Assembly (NCBI GenBank): GCA_022843465.1
Contig: JALHNO010000017.1
Location: forward strand, 38,244-102,243
Direction of reading: 5' to 3'
Source: Pseudomonadota bacterium
Lineage (GTDB): Bacteria > Pseudomonadota > Gammaproteobacteria > Xanthomonadales > Ahniellaceae
Length of the DNA stretch: 64,000 nucleotides
Shown here: positions 9,948 through 17,496 of the stretch, in pieces
How positions within the stretch are numbered: the first letter of the stretch is position 1
How the letters are laid out: each line of letters starts with the position of its first letter
The notes under the pieces: generated by a model
The model's database searches: none
What the model saw: the letters and a program-made list of their open reading frames with translations, nothing else
Told to the model about the DNA's origin: nothing
Translations under genes and position numbers: made by a program

Positions 9948-11831
9948 TCAGTTGGGACTGGCGACATCGCCACCGCGATCCGGATCGATGATCGGTTCGT
10001 CGGGACGCGGTTCACCCGATCCCTCGCGTGTAGTGGGGATCAGGGGCACCGGCGCCCGCAGTTCGGTCAGCGCCGCATAGACATCCAGCGGGCAGTTGTC
10101 CATGGTGCGGACCGCGAGCCGGCGCAGCACGATGGCATCGACGCGCTCACCGGAGAGATCGCCACTGACCAGTTGCGAGCGATCCTTGACCGCATCCGGC
10201 GAGGTGTCCGAGGCCATCACGAAGCGCTCGCCGCGTGGCACTTCGCCCTCGAGCGGAATCACCCGCGACGGTTCACGGGCGCCATCGGTGTAGACCTCGA
10301 CCACATAACCCTGTTGCGCAAGATCGACGGCTGTGCCGGTGTTGTTGAACAATTCCACGAAACGCCAGGACGCCTCATTCTCGGCTTCACGACGGGCCTC
10401 GTACTGCGCGATCACGACGTCGTTCGAGGCGATCGGGCAGCTGGGTCGGAACACGCCGCCGTCCGGGCTGCCATCGCGCCAGCCGATGCCGAGGAAGGCA
10501 TCACCGGCATTGCCATCACCATCGCAGGAGTCATTTTCACGCGCCAGCGATTTGGGCACGATACCGAGCGGCGCCACCCATTCGCTGGTGGCGACATCCT
10601 CCGGGCGAATCTGGCCGACACTGTCGGCATTGCGCAGGGCATTGGCCTGCTTCTGCTCGACCTGGTCCTGACGCCATTCCTCGGACTGTTCACCCAGGCC
10701 ATTGAGGGTGCCAGCCACCGAGACCTCGGCGCAGTCGCAGCCACTGGACTGCAGGCCGCGACGCAGCACGACCGCTTCGCTGGGCTGCAGCAGGGCCGAC
10801 TGCACCAGCATGTCGGCGCGCTCGGCGAGGCCACTGCTGGCGCCGGTACCGGCCACCACAAACAGACCCTTCGGCGGAATCTGCCCAGACAGGCCGATAC
10901 GACGGCCGGGACCGCTGACGCCGGGGAAATAGAGTTCGGCCTGGTAGCTCTCGCCAGCGAGATCGACGACGCGGTCACTGCCATTGAACAGCACCAGGGC
11001 ACGGTCGCCGCCTTCGGCGACATAGGAGTCGATCAGCACTTCGCTGCCATCATCGCGCGCGCGTTCCTTGCCTTCGTCTTCCTCACCTTCCACGGCAAGT
11101 TCGTCCTCGATGGACTCGTCCTTGCAATCGACCAGACGCGTGCGCGGCGGCGTCGAGGCATCAAGCCCGCCCGCCATCCAGACCTGTTCGGGTTCAAAGG
11201 TATTGGAGGGATCGGTATCGCGGGCACAACGCTGGTCGTCCTTGCGCTGCAGGCTGCCGCCCGACGCCAGCACCGGCCCGGTGATGCTGCCGATCTGGCC
11301 CAGTGAATCGACTACGCCACCGGCGCGGCGGTTGGCCGCAACGGCCGCGGCAAGAATCTGCTCAGCGCGATCCGGCAGTGCCAGCGCGGCGGCCTGGGCG
11401 GCGGCACCGGCGCAACCACAAAGCGAGAATATCTCGACCGGAAGCCGACGGACGCCAGCGCGGGTGCGCGCTTCGATACGTGCGGCCGACCAGATGTTTT
11501 CTCCGGCGCAGGGGCAGCGCGCACTGATCGCGGCGGCTTGCACCAGATCGGTGGCGCGCGCGGGGGCGAGTTCACTGGCAGCGCCGACCGAATCGTAGAC
11601 GGTGTCGCACTGGCCATAGGTCTCGATCACGGCCTGCACCGCATGTGCCGGATCAATCCCGGACTGGATCAGTCCGCGGGTCGCGTCGGCCGCCGAAACC
11701 CTGTCGTCTTCTGCCCGACCTGCATTGGCGAGGGTGGAGGCCGAAGGTTCGAACCATTCGGGTACCTGGGCCTGGGTTGACCCGGTCAGGATCAGCCCAC
11801 CCAGCATCAAAGCAAGCAAGCAACGGGACAT
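9948..11831 (-). CDS. Secreted protein with two lamin-tail-like domains, function unknown
   Basis: 627 residues with a clear signal peptide (LLALMLGGLILTGSTQAQ). Residues ~25-210 are helical and cysteine-containing, with CPCAGE and CGCAG clusters. Two related beta-rich segments follow, about 263-360 and 440-545. Each starts with an acidic VLID/VVIA strand, then LVLFNGSDRVVDL or FVELFNNTGTAVDL, and closes with VVLRRG or IVLRRL. The spacing and the E/N-rich FVELFNNT pattern match lamin-tail (LTD) domains, which often occur in secreted nucleases and cell-surface proteins. No nuclease motif is seen. It sits between ugd and a divergent nucleotidyltransferase-fold gene, so a surface or matrix role is possible. 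Family assignment is by pattern only. Confidence 0.7.
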   Translation of the reverse strand: MSRCLLALMLGGLILTGSTQAQVPEWFEPSASTLANAGRAEDDRVSAADATRGLIQSGIDPAHAVQAVIETYGQCDTVYDSVGAASELAPARATDLVQAAAISARCPCAGENIWSAARIEARTRAGVRRLPVEIFSLCGCAGAAAQAAALALPDRAEQILAAAVAANRRAGGVVDSLGQIGSITGPVLASGGSLQRKDDQRCARDTDPSNTFEPEQVWMAGGLDASTPPRTRLVDCKDESIEDELAVEGEEDEGKERARDDGSEVLIDSYVAEGGDRALVLFNGSDRVVDLAGESYQAELYFPGVSGPGRRIGLSGQIPPKGLFVVAGTGASSGLAERADMLVQSALLQPSEAVVLRRGLQSSGCDCAEVSVAGTLNGLGEQSEEWRQDQVEQKQANALRNADSVGQIRPEDVATSEWVAPLGIVPKSLARENDSCDGDGNAGDAFLGIGWRDGSPDGGVFRPSCPIASNDVVIAQYEARREAENEASWRFVELFNNTGTAVDLAQQGYVVEVYTDGAREPSRVIPLEGEVPRGERFVMASDTSPDAVKDRSQLVSGDLSGERVDAIVLRRLAVRTMDNCPLDVYAALTELRAPVPLIPTTREGSGEPRPDEPIIDPDRGGDVASPN

Positions 11832-11924
11832 GGCGTCCTCCAGCAGTAATGACCAAATTCTAGTGCAGTGGCCTCACTCGGTCACGCACTGCCGCTACCG
11901 GCAGGCACAGACTATCCTCGCAGC

Positions 11925-12899
11925 ATGCCTGAAAATCCTCCTGATCCTGTGAAGCAATGTGTCGCTGATCCGGCATTCGACTGGCTGCGCGCCTGCCTGC
12001 AGGGGCGTCGGGTTGAGCTGAACCCTCAGCAGATCGAGATGCTGGAGCAGCACGGCCTCTCAGCGCTCGTCCATGCCCTGCTGAATGCACACAACGTGGC
12101 GGCCGTGCCAGAGTTGGCAGCCAGCGCGCGTCGACTTGCCATGCGTGAACTTGCGCATCAGCAGGCCCTGGCACAACTGGCAACCGCGTGCGCAGACGCG
12201 GTGCTCGATGTGCTGCTGATCAAGGGCGAGGCAGTGGCGCGAACGATGTACCAAGCCGGAACCCGCAGCCGCAGCGACATCGACCTCTGGGTCCGTGCTG
12301 ACCAGGTCGACGCCCTGCGTGCGGTGCTGGTGGCGCTGGGTTATCCGAGTGTGCGCGCGATCAGGCAACGCTGGGCGCGCTTTGAACTGGTACATGGCGG
12401 TGGCAGTGCCGCCGAAATCGGCTTCGATATCCACATCCATCCGTTCTTCCGACCCCGCATGCTGGCGCAACGCGACTTCGCGGCAGTCTGGTCGGATGCC
12501 ATCGCGATTGCCGATCTTCCGCGACTTCGTCTGCCCTGCGCCTTCGATGGCTTCCTGATCGCCGCCCTGCATCTGGCCAAGAACCGCCACAAACGCTGGA
12601 TCTGGCTGCACGACATCGATCTCTATTGTCGGCGCGAACCGGAAGCCGTGCAGCGCGCCTGTTCGATGGCCGGCGAATGGCGGATCGCCGCCCTGATTGC
12701 CGACGCCCTGACGCGCAGCGTTGCCGCATTCGACACGCCATTGCCTTGCGAACTGCCGGTGCCCATTCACCGGGAACCCCTCGCCCAGATGCTGGAACCG
12801 GTCAATCGCTGGGCCGCCCTGCGCAGGGATATCGCCGCCCTGCCCGATATCGCCGCGCGCCTGCAGTTTGTCCGGGAACTGCTGCTGCGCAGAGTGTGA
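11925..12899 (+). CDS. Nucleotidyltransferase-fold protein (uncharacterised family often found in EPS loci)
   Basis: 324 residues from the ATG at 11925; an in-frame ATG 57 bp upstream adds a non-conserved leader. After a helical N-terminus comes LLIKGEAVARTMYQ...RSRSDIDLWVR, the Lys-Gly and paired-Asp (DID) core of the uncharacterised nucleotidyltransferase group (PF14907-like, named from memory). Further along are FDIHIHPFF and a helical C-terminus. The acidic pair suggests retained metal and NTP binding, but no substrate is known for this group. It is transcribed away from the secreted LTD protein, sharing a 93-bp intergenic region. Context beside capsule sugar genes suggests a role in surface polysaccharide or glycan modification; this is inferred. 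Confidence 0.72.
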   Translation: MPENPPDPVKQCVADPAFDWLRACLQGRRVELNPQQIEMLEQHGLSALVHALLNAHNVAAVPELAASARRLAMRELAHQQALAQLATACADAVLDVLLIKGEAVARTMYQAGTRSRSDIDLWVRADQVDALRAVLVALGYPSVRAIRQRWARFELVHGGGSAAEIGFDIHIHPFFRPRMLAQRDFAAVWSDAIAIADLPRLRLPCAFDGFLIAALHLAKNRHKRWIWLHDIDLYCRREPEAVQRACSMAGEWRIAALIADALTRSVAAFDTPLPCELPVPIHREPLAQMLEPVNRWAALRRDIAALPDIAARLQFVRELLLRRV

Positions 12900-13095
12900 A
12901 CTCTGTTGTCGTCGTGGCTGCTGGCGCGGGCCGCAGAGGCAATGCGCGTAGGGTGACGCCAAATCCATTGCGGCGAATACCGATGCCCATCGCCGGATGA
13001 TCCGCGGCGATTGTTCCTTTGACACGACAGCGAAGGGCAAGAATCGATGATGCCCATGGCGATACAAATTCTTTCAAATCAATCGCAATGCCGCT

Positions 13096-13128
13096 ATGGA
13101 TATCCACAATGCCGCGATCTGATATCCT
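13096..13128. promoter_or_regulatory. Candidate vapBC operator (imperfect inverted repeat)
   Basis: Just ahead of the antitoxin start lie ATGGATATCC (13096-13105, containing the palindrome GGATATCC) and GATATCCTCCAT (from 13121). The second, read on the opposite strand, is ATGGAGGATATC, nearly the same word. Ribbon-helix-helix antitoxins with their PIN partner usually autoregulate through such inverted repeats over the promoter. Assignment is from position and symmetry only. Confidence 0.45.
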
Positions 13129-13134
13129 CCATCC

Positions 13135-13380
13135 ATGCCCAAGACCCTGATCAATCTGGAGCACGAGGACAAGGCCTGGCTGGACCGGGAGGCGCGCCGA
13201 CGCCAGGTTCCTATGACCGAACTGGTGCGGCAAGCGGTGCGCAGCTTTCGCCTCACTGAGGAGAGTCGTCAGCGGCCGAATCTACAGCAGGCCCTGGCGC
13301 GCACGGCCGGACTCTGGCGGCAAGGAGACGGTCTGATCTGGCAGGAACGTCTACGTGGCGAGTGGGATCGCGCGGAGTGA
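13135..13380 (+). CDS. Ribbon-helix-helix antitoxin (VapB-like)
   Basis: 81 residues. The N-terminal ~42 residues have the RHH/CopG pattern: a short strand (KTLINL), then helix DKAWLDREARRR, a turn at QVPMTELV, and helix RQAVRSF. The C-terminal half (NLQQALARTAGLWRQG) would wrap and block the toxin. The toxin start GTG overlaps its stop as GTGA, so the pair is co-translated with the antitoxin first, as usual for type II systems. The pair stands at the edge of a repeat-rich gene-free stretch, which is common for mobile toxin-antitoxin modules. Confidence 0.85.
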   Translation: MPKTLINLEHEDKAWLDREARRRQVPMTELVRQAVRSFRLTEESRQRPNLQQALARTAGLWRQGDGLIWQERLRGEWDRAE

Positions 13381-13745
13381 AATACCTGCTCGACTCGGTG
13401 ATCGTGATCGATCACTTCAACGGGGCCGAGGCAGCGACACAGTTCCTGGCGGATCATGGCGACGCCTGCGCACTCTCGGTGATCACCCGTGCCGAGGTAC
13501 TTGCCGGCTTTGGTGATGAGCACGATGCGCTGGCGCTGGAATTGCTCGACCAGTTTCCGGCCCTGCCCATCACCAGCGAAATCGCCAACCTCGCCGCGCG
13601 CCTGCGCAGAACCGAACGCTGGAAACTTCCCGACGCCGTGCAGGCGGCGGTAGCCATCCATCACGAGTTGGTTCTGGTAACGCGCAATACGCGGGATTTT
13701 CGTACGAGCGAGAGATTGGAAGTGCTGGTGCCCTACGCGATTTGA
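13377..13745 (+). CDS. PIN-domain ribonuclease toxin (VapC-like)
   Basis: 122 residues from a GTG that overlaps the antitoxin stop. The PIN acidic set is present: Asp in YLLDSVIVIDHF, Glu in ITRAEVLAGF, Asp in KLPDAVQAAVAI, and the terminal TRNTRDF. VapC toxins are Mg-dependent endoribonucleases that usually cut tRNA or rRNA and are held inactive by VapB. The length is typical and no residue is missing, so it is likely functional. Confidence 0.87.
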   Translation: MKYLLDSVIVIDHFNGAEAATQFLADHGDACALSVITRAEVLAGFGDEHDALALELLDQFPALPITSEIANLAARLRRTERWKLPDAVQAAVAIHHELVLVTRNTRDFRTSERLEVLVPYAI

Positions 13746-13864
13746 GACCGCCGTCAGTGTTCACCCCGGCGCGTCAACGAAAAGCCGCTGAATCAGTGGT
13801 TTGGTTCGAGCTGCGGCGGACAGCGGGCTTGCCCCGCTGCCGTTGATTGTGATCTTGTAGCGCG

Positions 13865-14130
13865 GGCTTGCCCCATAGGCGTCAGCCGGTTTTTCCTGGC
13901 GGTAGATCGGGGCTTGCACCATAGGCGTCAGCCCGTTTTTCCTGGCGGTAGATCGGGGCTTGCCCCATAGGCGTCAGCCAGTTTTTCCTGGCGGTAGATC
14001 GGGGCTTGCACCATAGGCGTCAGCCTGCTTTTCCTGGCGGTAGATCGGGGCTTGCTCCATAGGCGTCAGCCCGTTTTTCCTGGCGGTAGATCGGGGCTTG
14101 CACCATAGGCGTTAGCCTGTTTTTCCTCGC
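13865..14130. repeat. 46-bp tandem repeat array, about six units
   Basis: The word GGCTTG recurs at 13865, 13911, 13957, 14003, 14049 and 14095, exactly 46 bp apart. Each unit reads GGCTTGCMCCATAGGCGTCAG followed by a T-rich TTTTTCCTGGCGGTAGATCG stretch. Units differ by only a few bases; the last is partial and decays. Within a unit CGGGGCT and AGCCCG can pair. An almost identical 18-bp core (GCCCCATAGGCGTCAACC, read on the other strand) lies inside each copy of the downstream cassette, at 14640-14657 and 15431-15448, so the array and the cassette share an origin. There are no unique spacers, so it is not CRISPR. Confidence 0.93.
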
Positions 14131-14155
14131 CAATGATTGCCCTGTCCAAAGCGCG

Positions 14156-14946
14156 GCTGTCTATCATCCGGCCTTGGTGTGCGCTCGCCCCGAAGGGGCA
14201 CATCAATTCAGCCCAGGGCAACGCCCTGGGTAGGCGGGCAGATGATCCCGAAGCCCTGAAAGGGCGATTCAGTCCCTCACGTTGCGTTCGTCAAACGCGA
14301 CGCGGCCGTTCAAGAAGCGCACGGATTTCGTCCTCGAACGTCCTGACGCGATGATGCGCAGGCTGCCTCGCAAACGTAGCGACGCACCGGTGCCAGGATT
14401 GATTCGGACACGGAAGCGGCGCCATAGCCGGTGTGCCACGCGAAGTACACGGTTCCTCGTGCTGAATACCATGCAGATGCAAACGCGCCAACGATTGAGA
14501 CATCGATTTGACTCGCCCTTTCAGGGCTTCGGGTGGAGCGCGACCATACCCAGGGCGTTGCCCTGGGCTGAATTGATGTGCCCCTTCGGGGCGCAAATCT
14601 ATGGTGTGCCGGGCCAAAATTCAGGAACCAGCCAAACAGGTTGACGCCTATGGGGCTGGCCCCGATGACCTTGATCTTGATCGTGATTTCGGTCCTGATC
14701 CCGGCGCCGAGCGCCGATCAAGCCCCGCTTTGCAGGACCGGACAAGGATTGCGGTCCAGACGCGCGCGACGAGCCCCGCTCGTGAGAAGAGCGCGAGACA
14801 CTCGGCGCAAGCTTGGATTCACATACCCCCAAAAAAAAGCCGCCCTGTGGGCGGCCTCCTGGTATGTGGCGGAGATCGGGATTGCTGGGCTCATCCCTGA
14901 GCCCAGCCCGCGCGTTGCACGGGCCAGCCTCTGGGTGTCCTGAATC
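14156..14946. repeat. Direct duplication, copy 1: RAYT relic with REP pair and tRNA-Ser terminator fragment
   Basis: This ~790-bp block is repeated head to tail by the next one at roughly 95% identity. In order it holds palindromes GCCCCGAAGGGGC and CCCAGGGCAACGCCCTGGG (14187-14268), a decayed transposase gene, the same palindromes in inverted order (14513-14593), the 46-bp-array core, and at ~14830-14876 a copy of the tRNA-Ser terminator hairpin followed by TGGCGGAGA. That last word is the complement of the tRNA 3' end (TCTCCGCCA). The tRNA body itself is missing here. Confidence 0.9.
14269..14503 (-). pseudogene. REP-associated tyrosine transposase (RAYT) relic, copy 1
   Basis: Reading all three minus-strand frames recovers, in order, family-typical pieces: MSQSLARLHLH, then VFSTRNR in a shifted frame, then a piece around a GYGA-like turn in the third frame, and finally EDEIRALLER...FDER. 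The middle of the gene with the HUH and catalytic Tyr region (normally ~80 residues) is deleted and there are at least two frameshifts. Compared with copy 2, the C-terminal FDERYVWD is further mutated to FDERNVRD in a shifted frame. It cannot encode an active enzyme. Inverted REP-like palindromes flank it on both sides, as in RAYT/REPIN loci. Confidence 0.8.
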
Positions 14947-15735
14947 GCTGTCTATCATCCGGCCTTGGTGCGCTCGCCCCGAAGGGGCACATCAATTCAG
15001 CCCAGGGCAACGCCCTGGGTAGGCGGGCAGATGATCCCGAAGCCCTGAAAGGGCGATTCAGTCCCACACGTAGCGTTCGTCAAACGCGACGCCATGCCGT
15101 TCAAGAAGTGCACGGATTTCGTCCTCGAACGCCCTGACGCGATGATGTGCAGGCTGCCTCGCAAACGTAGCGACGCATCGGTGCCAGGTTTGATGCGGAC
15201 ACGGAAGCGGCGCCATAGCCGGCCTGCCACGCGAAGTACACGGTTCCTCGTGCTGAATACCATGCACATGTAAACGCGCCAGCGATTGAGACATCGATTT
15301 GACTCGCCCTTTCAGGGCTTCGGGTGACGCGCGACCATACCCAGGGCGTTGCCCTGGGCTGAATTGATGTGCCCCTTCGGGGCGCAAATCTATGGTGTGC
15401 CGGGCCAAAATTCAGGAACCAGCCAAACAGGTTGACGCCTATGGGGCTGGCCCCGATGACCTTGATCTTGATCGTGATTTCGGTCCTGATCCCGGCGCCG
15501 AGCGCCGATCAAGCCCCGCTTTGCAGGACCGGACAAGGATTGCGGTCCAGACGCGCGCGACGAGCCCCGCTCGTGAGAAGAGCGCGGGACACTCTGCGCA
15601 AGCGTGGATTCACATACCAAAAAGCCGCCCTGTGGGCGGCCTCCTGGTATGTGGCGGAGACAGGGATTGCTGGGCTCATCCCTGAGCCCAGCCCGCGCGT
15701 TGCGCGGGCCAGCCTCCGGCTGTCCTGAATCGCTC
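14947..15735. repeat. Direct duplication, copy 2 of the RAYT/REP/terminator cassette
   Basis: Second head-to-tail copy of the preceding block, with 2-bp and longer small indels and scattered substitutions. Left REP pair 14976-15057, relic gene 15058-15294, right REP pair 15304-15383, array core at 15431-15448, and the tRNA-Ser terminator plus 3'-end tag at ~15612-15660. The block ends ~60 bp before the functional terminator and tRNA-Ser, which looks like the template for the fragment. Confidence 0.9.
15058..15294 (-). pseudogene. REP-associated tyrosine transposase (RAYT) relic, copy 2
   Basis: Better preserved than copy 1. MSQSLARLHVH begins at 15294. A frame change leads to VFSTRNR, a second to FAWQAGYGAASVSASN, and a third to HHRVRAFEDEIRALLERHG and the diagnostic RAYT C-terminus VAFDERYVWD before the stop at 15058. 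The region between FSTRNR and FAWQAGYGA, which should hold the HUH motif, is deleted. RAYTs mobilise or process REP palindromes, and the palindromes flanking this relic fit that. The duplication must post-date the decay, because both copies share the same internal deletion and frameshifts. Confidence 0.83.
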
Positions 15736-15793
15736 CAGGCGATTCAGTCGAACCCCAGTCGCCCCGAGCTAACCACTCTCTCTGCCACATACC

Positions 15794-15816
15794 AAAAAGC
15801 CGCCCTGTGGGCGGCC
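15794..15816 (-). terminator. Rho-independent terminator of tRNA-Ser
   Basis: On the minus strand, directly after the tRNA 3' CCA, GCCGCCC-ACA-GGGCGGC forms a strong hairpin followed by TTTTT. Flanking CATACC/GGTATG extends the stem. Near-identical hairpins lie in both upstream cassette copies without a tRNA. Confidence 0.88.
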
Positions 15817-15826
15817 TCCTGGTATG

Positions 15827-15916
15827 TGGCGGAGAGAGTGGGATTCGAACCCACGGTGGGCTTACACCCACGGCAGTTTTCAAGACTGCTGCCTTAAACC
15901 ACTCGGCCATCTCTCC
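15827..15916 (-). tRNA. tRNA-Ser (anticodon TGA)
   Basis: 90 nt including an encoded CCA. Acceptor arms GGAGAGA and TCTCTCC pair fully. The D-arm is TGGCCGAGTGGTTTAAGGC. The anticodon stem CAGTC/GACTG-type arm encloses a loop with TGA, and a long variable arm (CCGTGGGTGTAAGCCCACCG) marks a class II tRNA. The T-arm is GTGGGTTCGAATCCCAC. Anticodon TGA decodes UCA and, by wobble, other UCN serine codons. The gene looks intact, unlike the three 5' fragments to its right. Confidence 0.95.
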
Positions 15917-16480
15917 GATTTTTTACCTCCGCGACGCCACCGCCACGGCAGTTTGACTCCGGGCTCCCTGCCCTCCGCCCTTCGGGCCGGCTCCGCTGCG
16001 CTGCGCCGTTCGCAATCGTTCCAGACGATTGCGTCAAGACTGCTGCCTCAAACCACTCGGCCATCTCTCCGATTTTTTTACCTCCGCGACATCACCGCCA
16101 CGGCAGTTTGACTCCGGGCTCCCGACAATAGCTCCTGCATTGTTCTACCTCGGGCATCCATGCCCTCGCCTGCCCTCCGCCCTTCGGGCCGGCTCCGCTG
16201 CGCTGCGCCGTTCGCAATCGTTCCAGACGATTGCGTCAAGACTGCTGCCTTAAACCACTCGGCCATCTCTCCGATTTTTTACCTCCGCGACGTCACCGCC
16301 ACGGCAGTTTGACTCCGGGCTCCCGACAATAGCTCCTGCATTGTTCTACCTCGGGCATCCATGCCCTCGCCTGCCCTCCGCCCTTCGGGCCGGCTCCGCT
16401 GCGCTGCGCCGTTCGCAATCGTTCCAGACGATTGCGTCAAGACTGCTGCCTTAAACCACTCGGCCATCTCTCCGATTTGC
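15917..16480 (-). repeat. ~201-bp tandem array carrying three copies of the tRNA-Ser 5' half
   Basis: The first 37 nt of tRNA-Ser, from GGAGAGATGG up to and including the anticodon TGA, recur at 16034-16070, 16236-16272 and 16437-16473. The 16034 copy has one substitution; the other two are identical to the tRNA. Units are about 202 and 201 bp apart; the first unit is ~47 bp shorter. In each, the break follows the anticodon and is joined to the arm of a perfect hairpin (CGCAATCGT...ACGATTGCG). A T-run (GATTTTTT) follows the 5' end of the fragment on the plus strand. None of the fragments has a 3' half, so none can be a functional tRNA. Confidence 0.9.
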
Positions 16481-16814
16481 TGCGCCCGCGACGTCGTGGT
16501 CCGGGCCAGTCCGGCATTGTAGGTGCGACTGAGGGCCGGCGCCAAGCGCGACCGGCATTTCTGGTTGGGCTGAGCCGCGGGCACAGGGGCAACACTGGCG
16601 TTCTGGGCTGGGCTCTGGCCAGGGAAAACCGCGGGGCATTGCCTCCACGCCCGGACCGGTTCAGGATGTCGTCCAGGCCGGTGCAGCGGGGAATCAGGCG
16701 GGGTGGCTGGAGGTTTGTCCGGATTCGGGCTGGGAAATCTCTGAATTGCACCACTTTTGCTTGCTCCGTGTGTCGGGCTTGAAAGAGGATGGCGGCTTCT
16801 GCTGGGGGAAAAAT
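16481..16814. other. Gene-free leader ahead of the response regulator
   Basis: About 330 bases after the tRNA-fragment array. I see no tRNA, no repeat family and no credible reading frame. It should hold the promoter of the response regulator, which is preceded by a purine-rich GGGGGAAAA ribosome-binding region at ~16804-16812. No convincing -35/-10 pair was found by eye. Confidence 0.5.
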
Positions 16815-17462
16815 ATGATTCGGCTGCTGATCGTGGATGACCACGCGATGATTCGTACTGCGTTCAAGGCGGCACTCGCCAAGTACGCCGATCTGAATGT
16901 GATTGCCGAGGCGGGTACCGGCGAAGAAGGCGTCAGATTGGCGAAAGAGTTGAAGCCCGATGTGGTGCTGATGGACGTCAATCTGCCCGGCATCACCGGC
17001 CTGGAAGCCGCTTCACGGATCGCCTTGCAGAGCCCACGCAGCCGGTTGATTGCGGTGACGGCACTGGAAGATTCGCCGTTTCCGCGCAAGTTTCTTGAGG
17101 CCGGGGCCGCTGGTTTCGTGACCAAGGCCTGTCCGCTGGAAGAACTGGTGCAGGCGATCCGCACGGTGGCCGCGGGCGGCAAGCACATCAGTCAGCACAT
17201 CGCGCAGGCGATGGCACTGGATGCAGTGAATGGCAAGATCACCTCACCGTTCGACTGCCTGACCAAGCGCGAGACCGAGATCGTCATCGGCATTGTTCAG
17301 GGCGAAGACATGACCGCGATCGGCGGACGGCTGCATGTCTCTGCGAAGACGGTGGCTTCGCACAAATACAATGCCTTCGCCAAACTCGGTGTCGACAATG
17401 ATGTCGCGCTGGCACGCCTGGCCATCCAGCACGGTCTGGTCGAGCACGACCAGCGTCGCTGA
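16815..17462 (+). CDS. NarL/FixJ-family response regulator (UvrY/GacA-like), orphan
   Basis: 215 residues from the ATG at 16815. Receiver domain 1-120: acidic pair in VDDHAM (D8, D9), phospho-acceptor Asp at 54 (VVLMDVNLPG), Lys104 in FVTKA. A LuxR-type HTH covers about 146-205 (LTKRETEIVIGIVQG...SAKTVASHKYNAFAKLGV). The length and architecture fit GacA/UvrY-type regulators. Some changes are noteworthy: the HTH has SHKYNAF where most members have a SHRSRI-like helix, so promoter preference may differ. No histidine kinase is adjacent, so the partner is encoded elsewhere. It converges with the amidohydrolase gene downstream. Confidence 0.9.
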   Translation: MIRLLIVDDHAMIRTAFKAALAKYADLNVIAEAGTGEEGVRLAKELKPDVVLMDVNLPGITGLEAASRIALQSPRSRLIAVTALEDSPFPRKFLEAGAAGFVTKACPLEELVQAIRTVAAGGKHISQHIAQAMALDAVNGKITSPFDCLTKRETEIVIGIVQGEDMTAIGGRLHVSAKTVASHKYNAFAKLGVDNDVALARLAIQHGLVEHDQRR

Positions 17463-17496
17463 GCGCGGACCGGCGCGCTGCAGAGCGGCGCGATCC

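Noticed and set aside
1..12899. A novel polysaccharide system
   Set aside because: Apart from the J-domain gene, the export and sugar-nucleotide genes are of known types, and no glycosyltransferase, flippase or polymerase is in the window to define a new pathway.
13096..13745. vapBC as an anti-phage or novel toxin system
   Set aside because: Both proteins have ordinary RHH and PIN signatures and the usual overlap; nothing sets them apart from standard VapBC.
13865..14130. Possible CRISPR array
   Set aside because: Units are contiguous and near-identical over all 46 bp with no unique spacers, and no cas genes are present.
15509..15910. Open frame starting MAEWFKAAVLKTAVG on the minus strand
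   Set aside because: This is the conceptual translation of the tRNA-Ser gene and its terminator, a well-known false protein; the similar frames at 16078-16266 and 16279-16584 come from the tRNA fragments.
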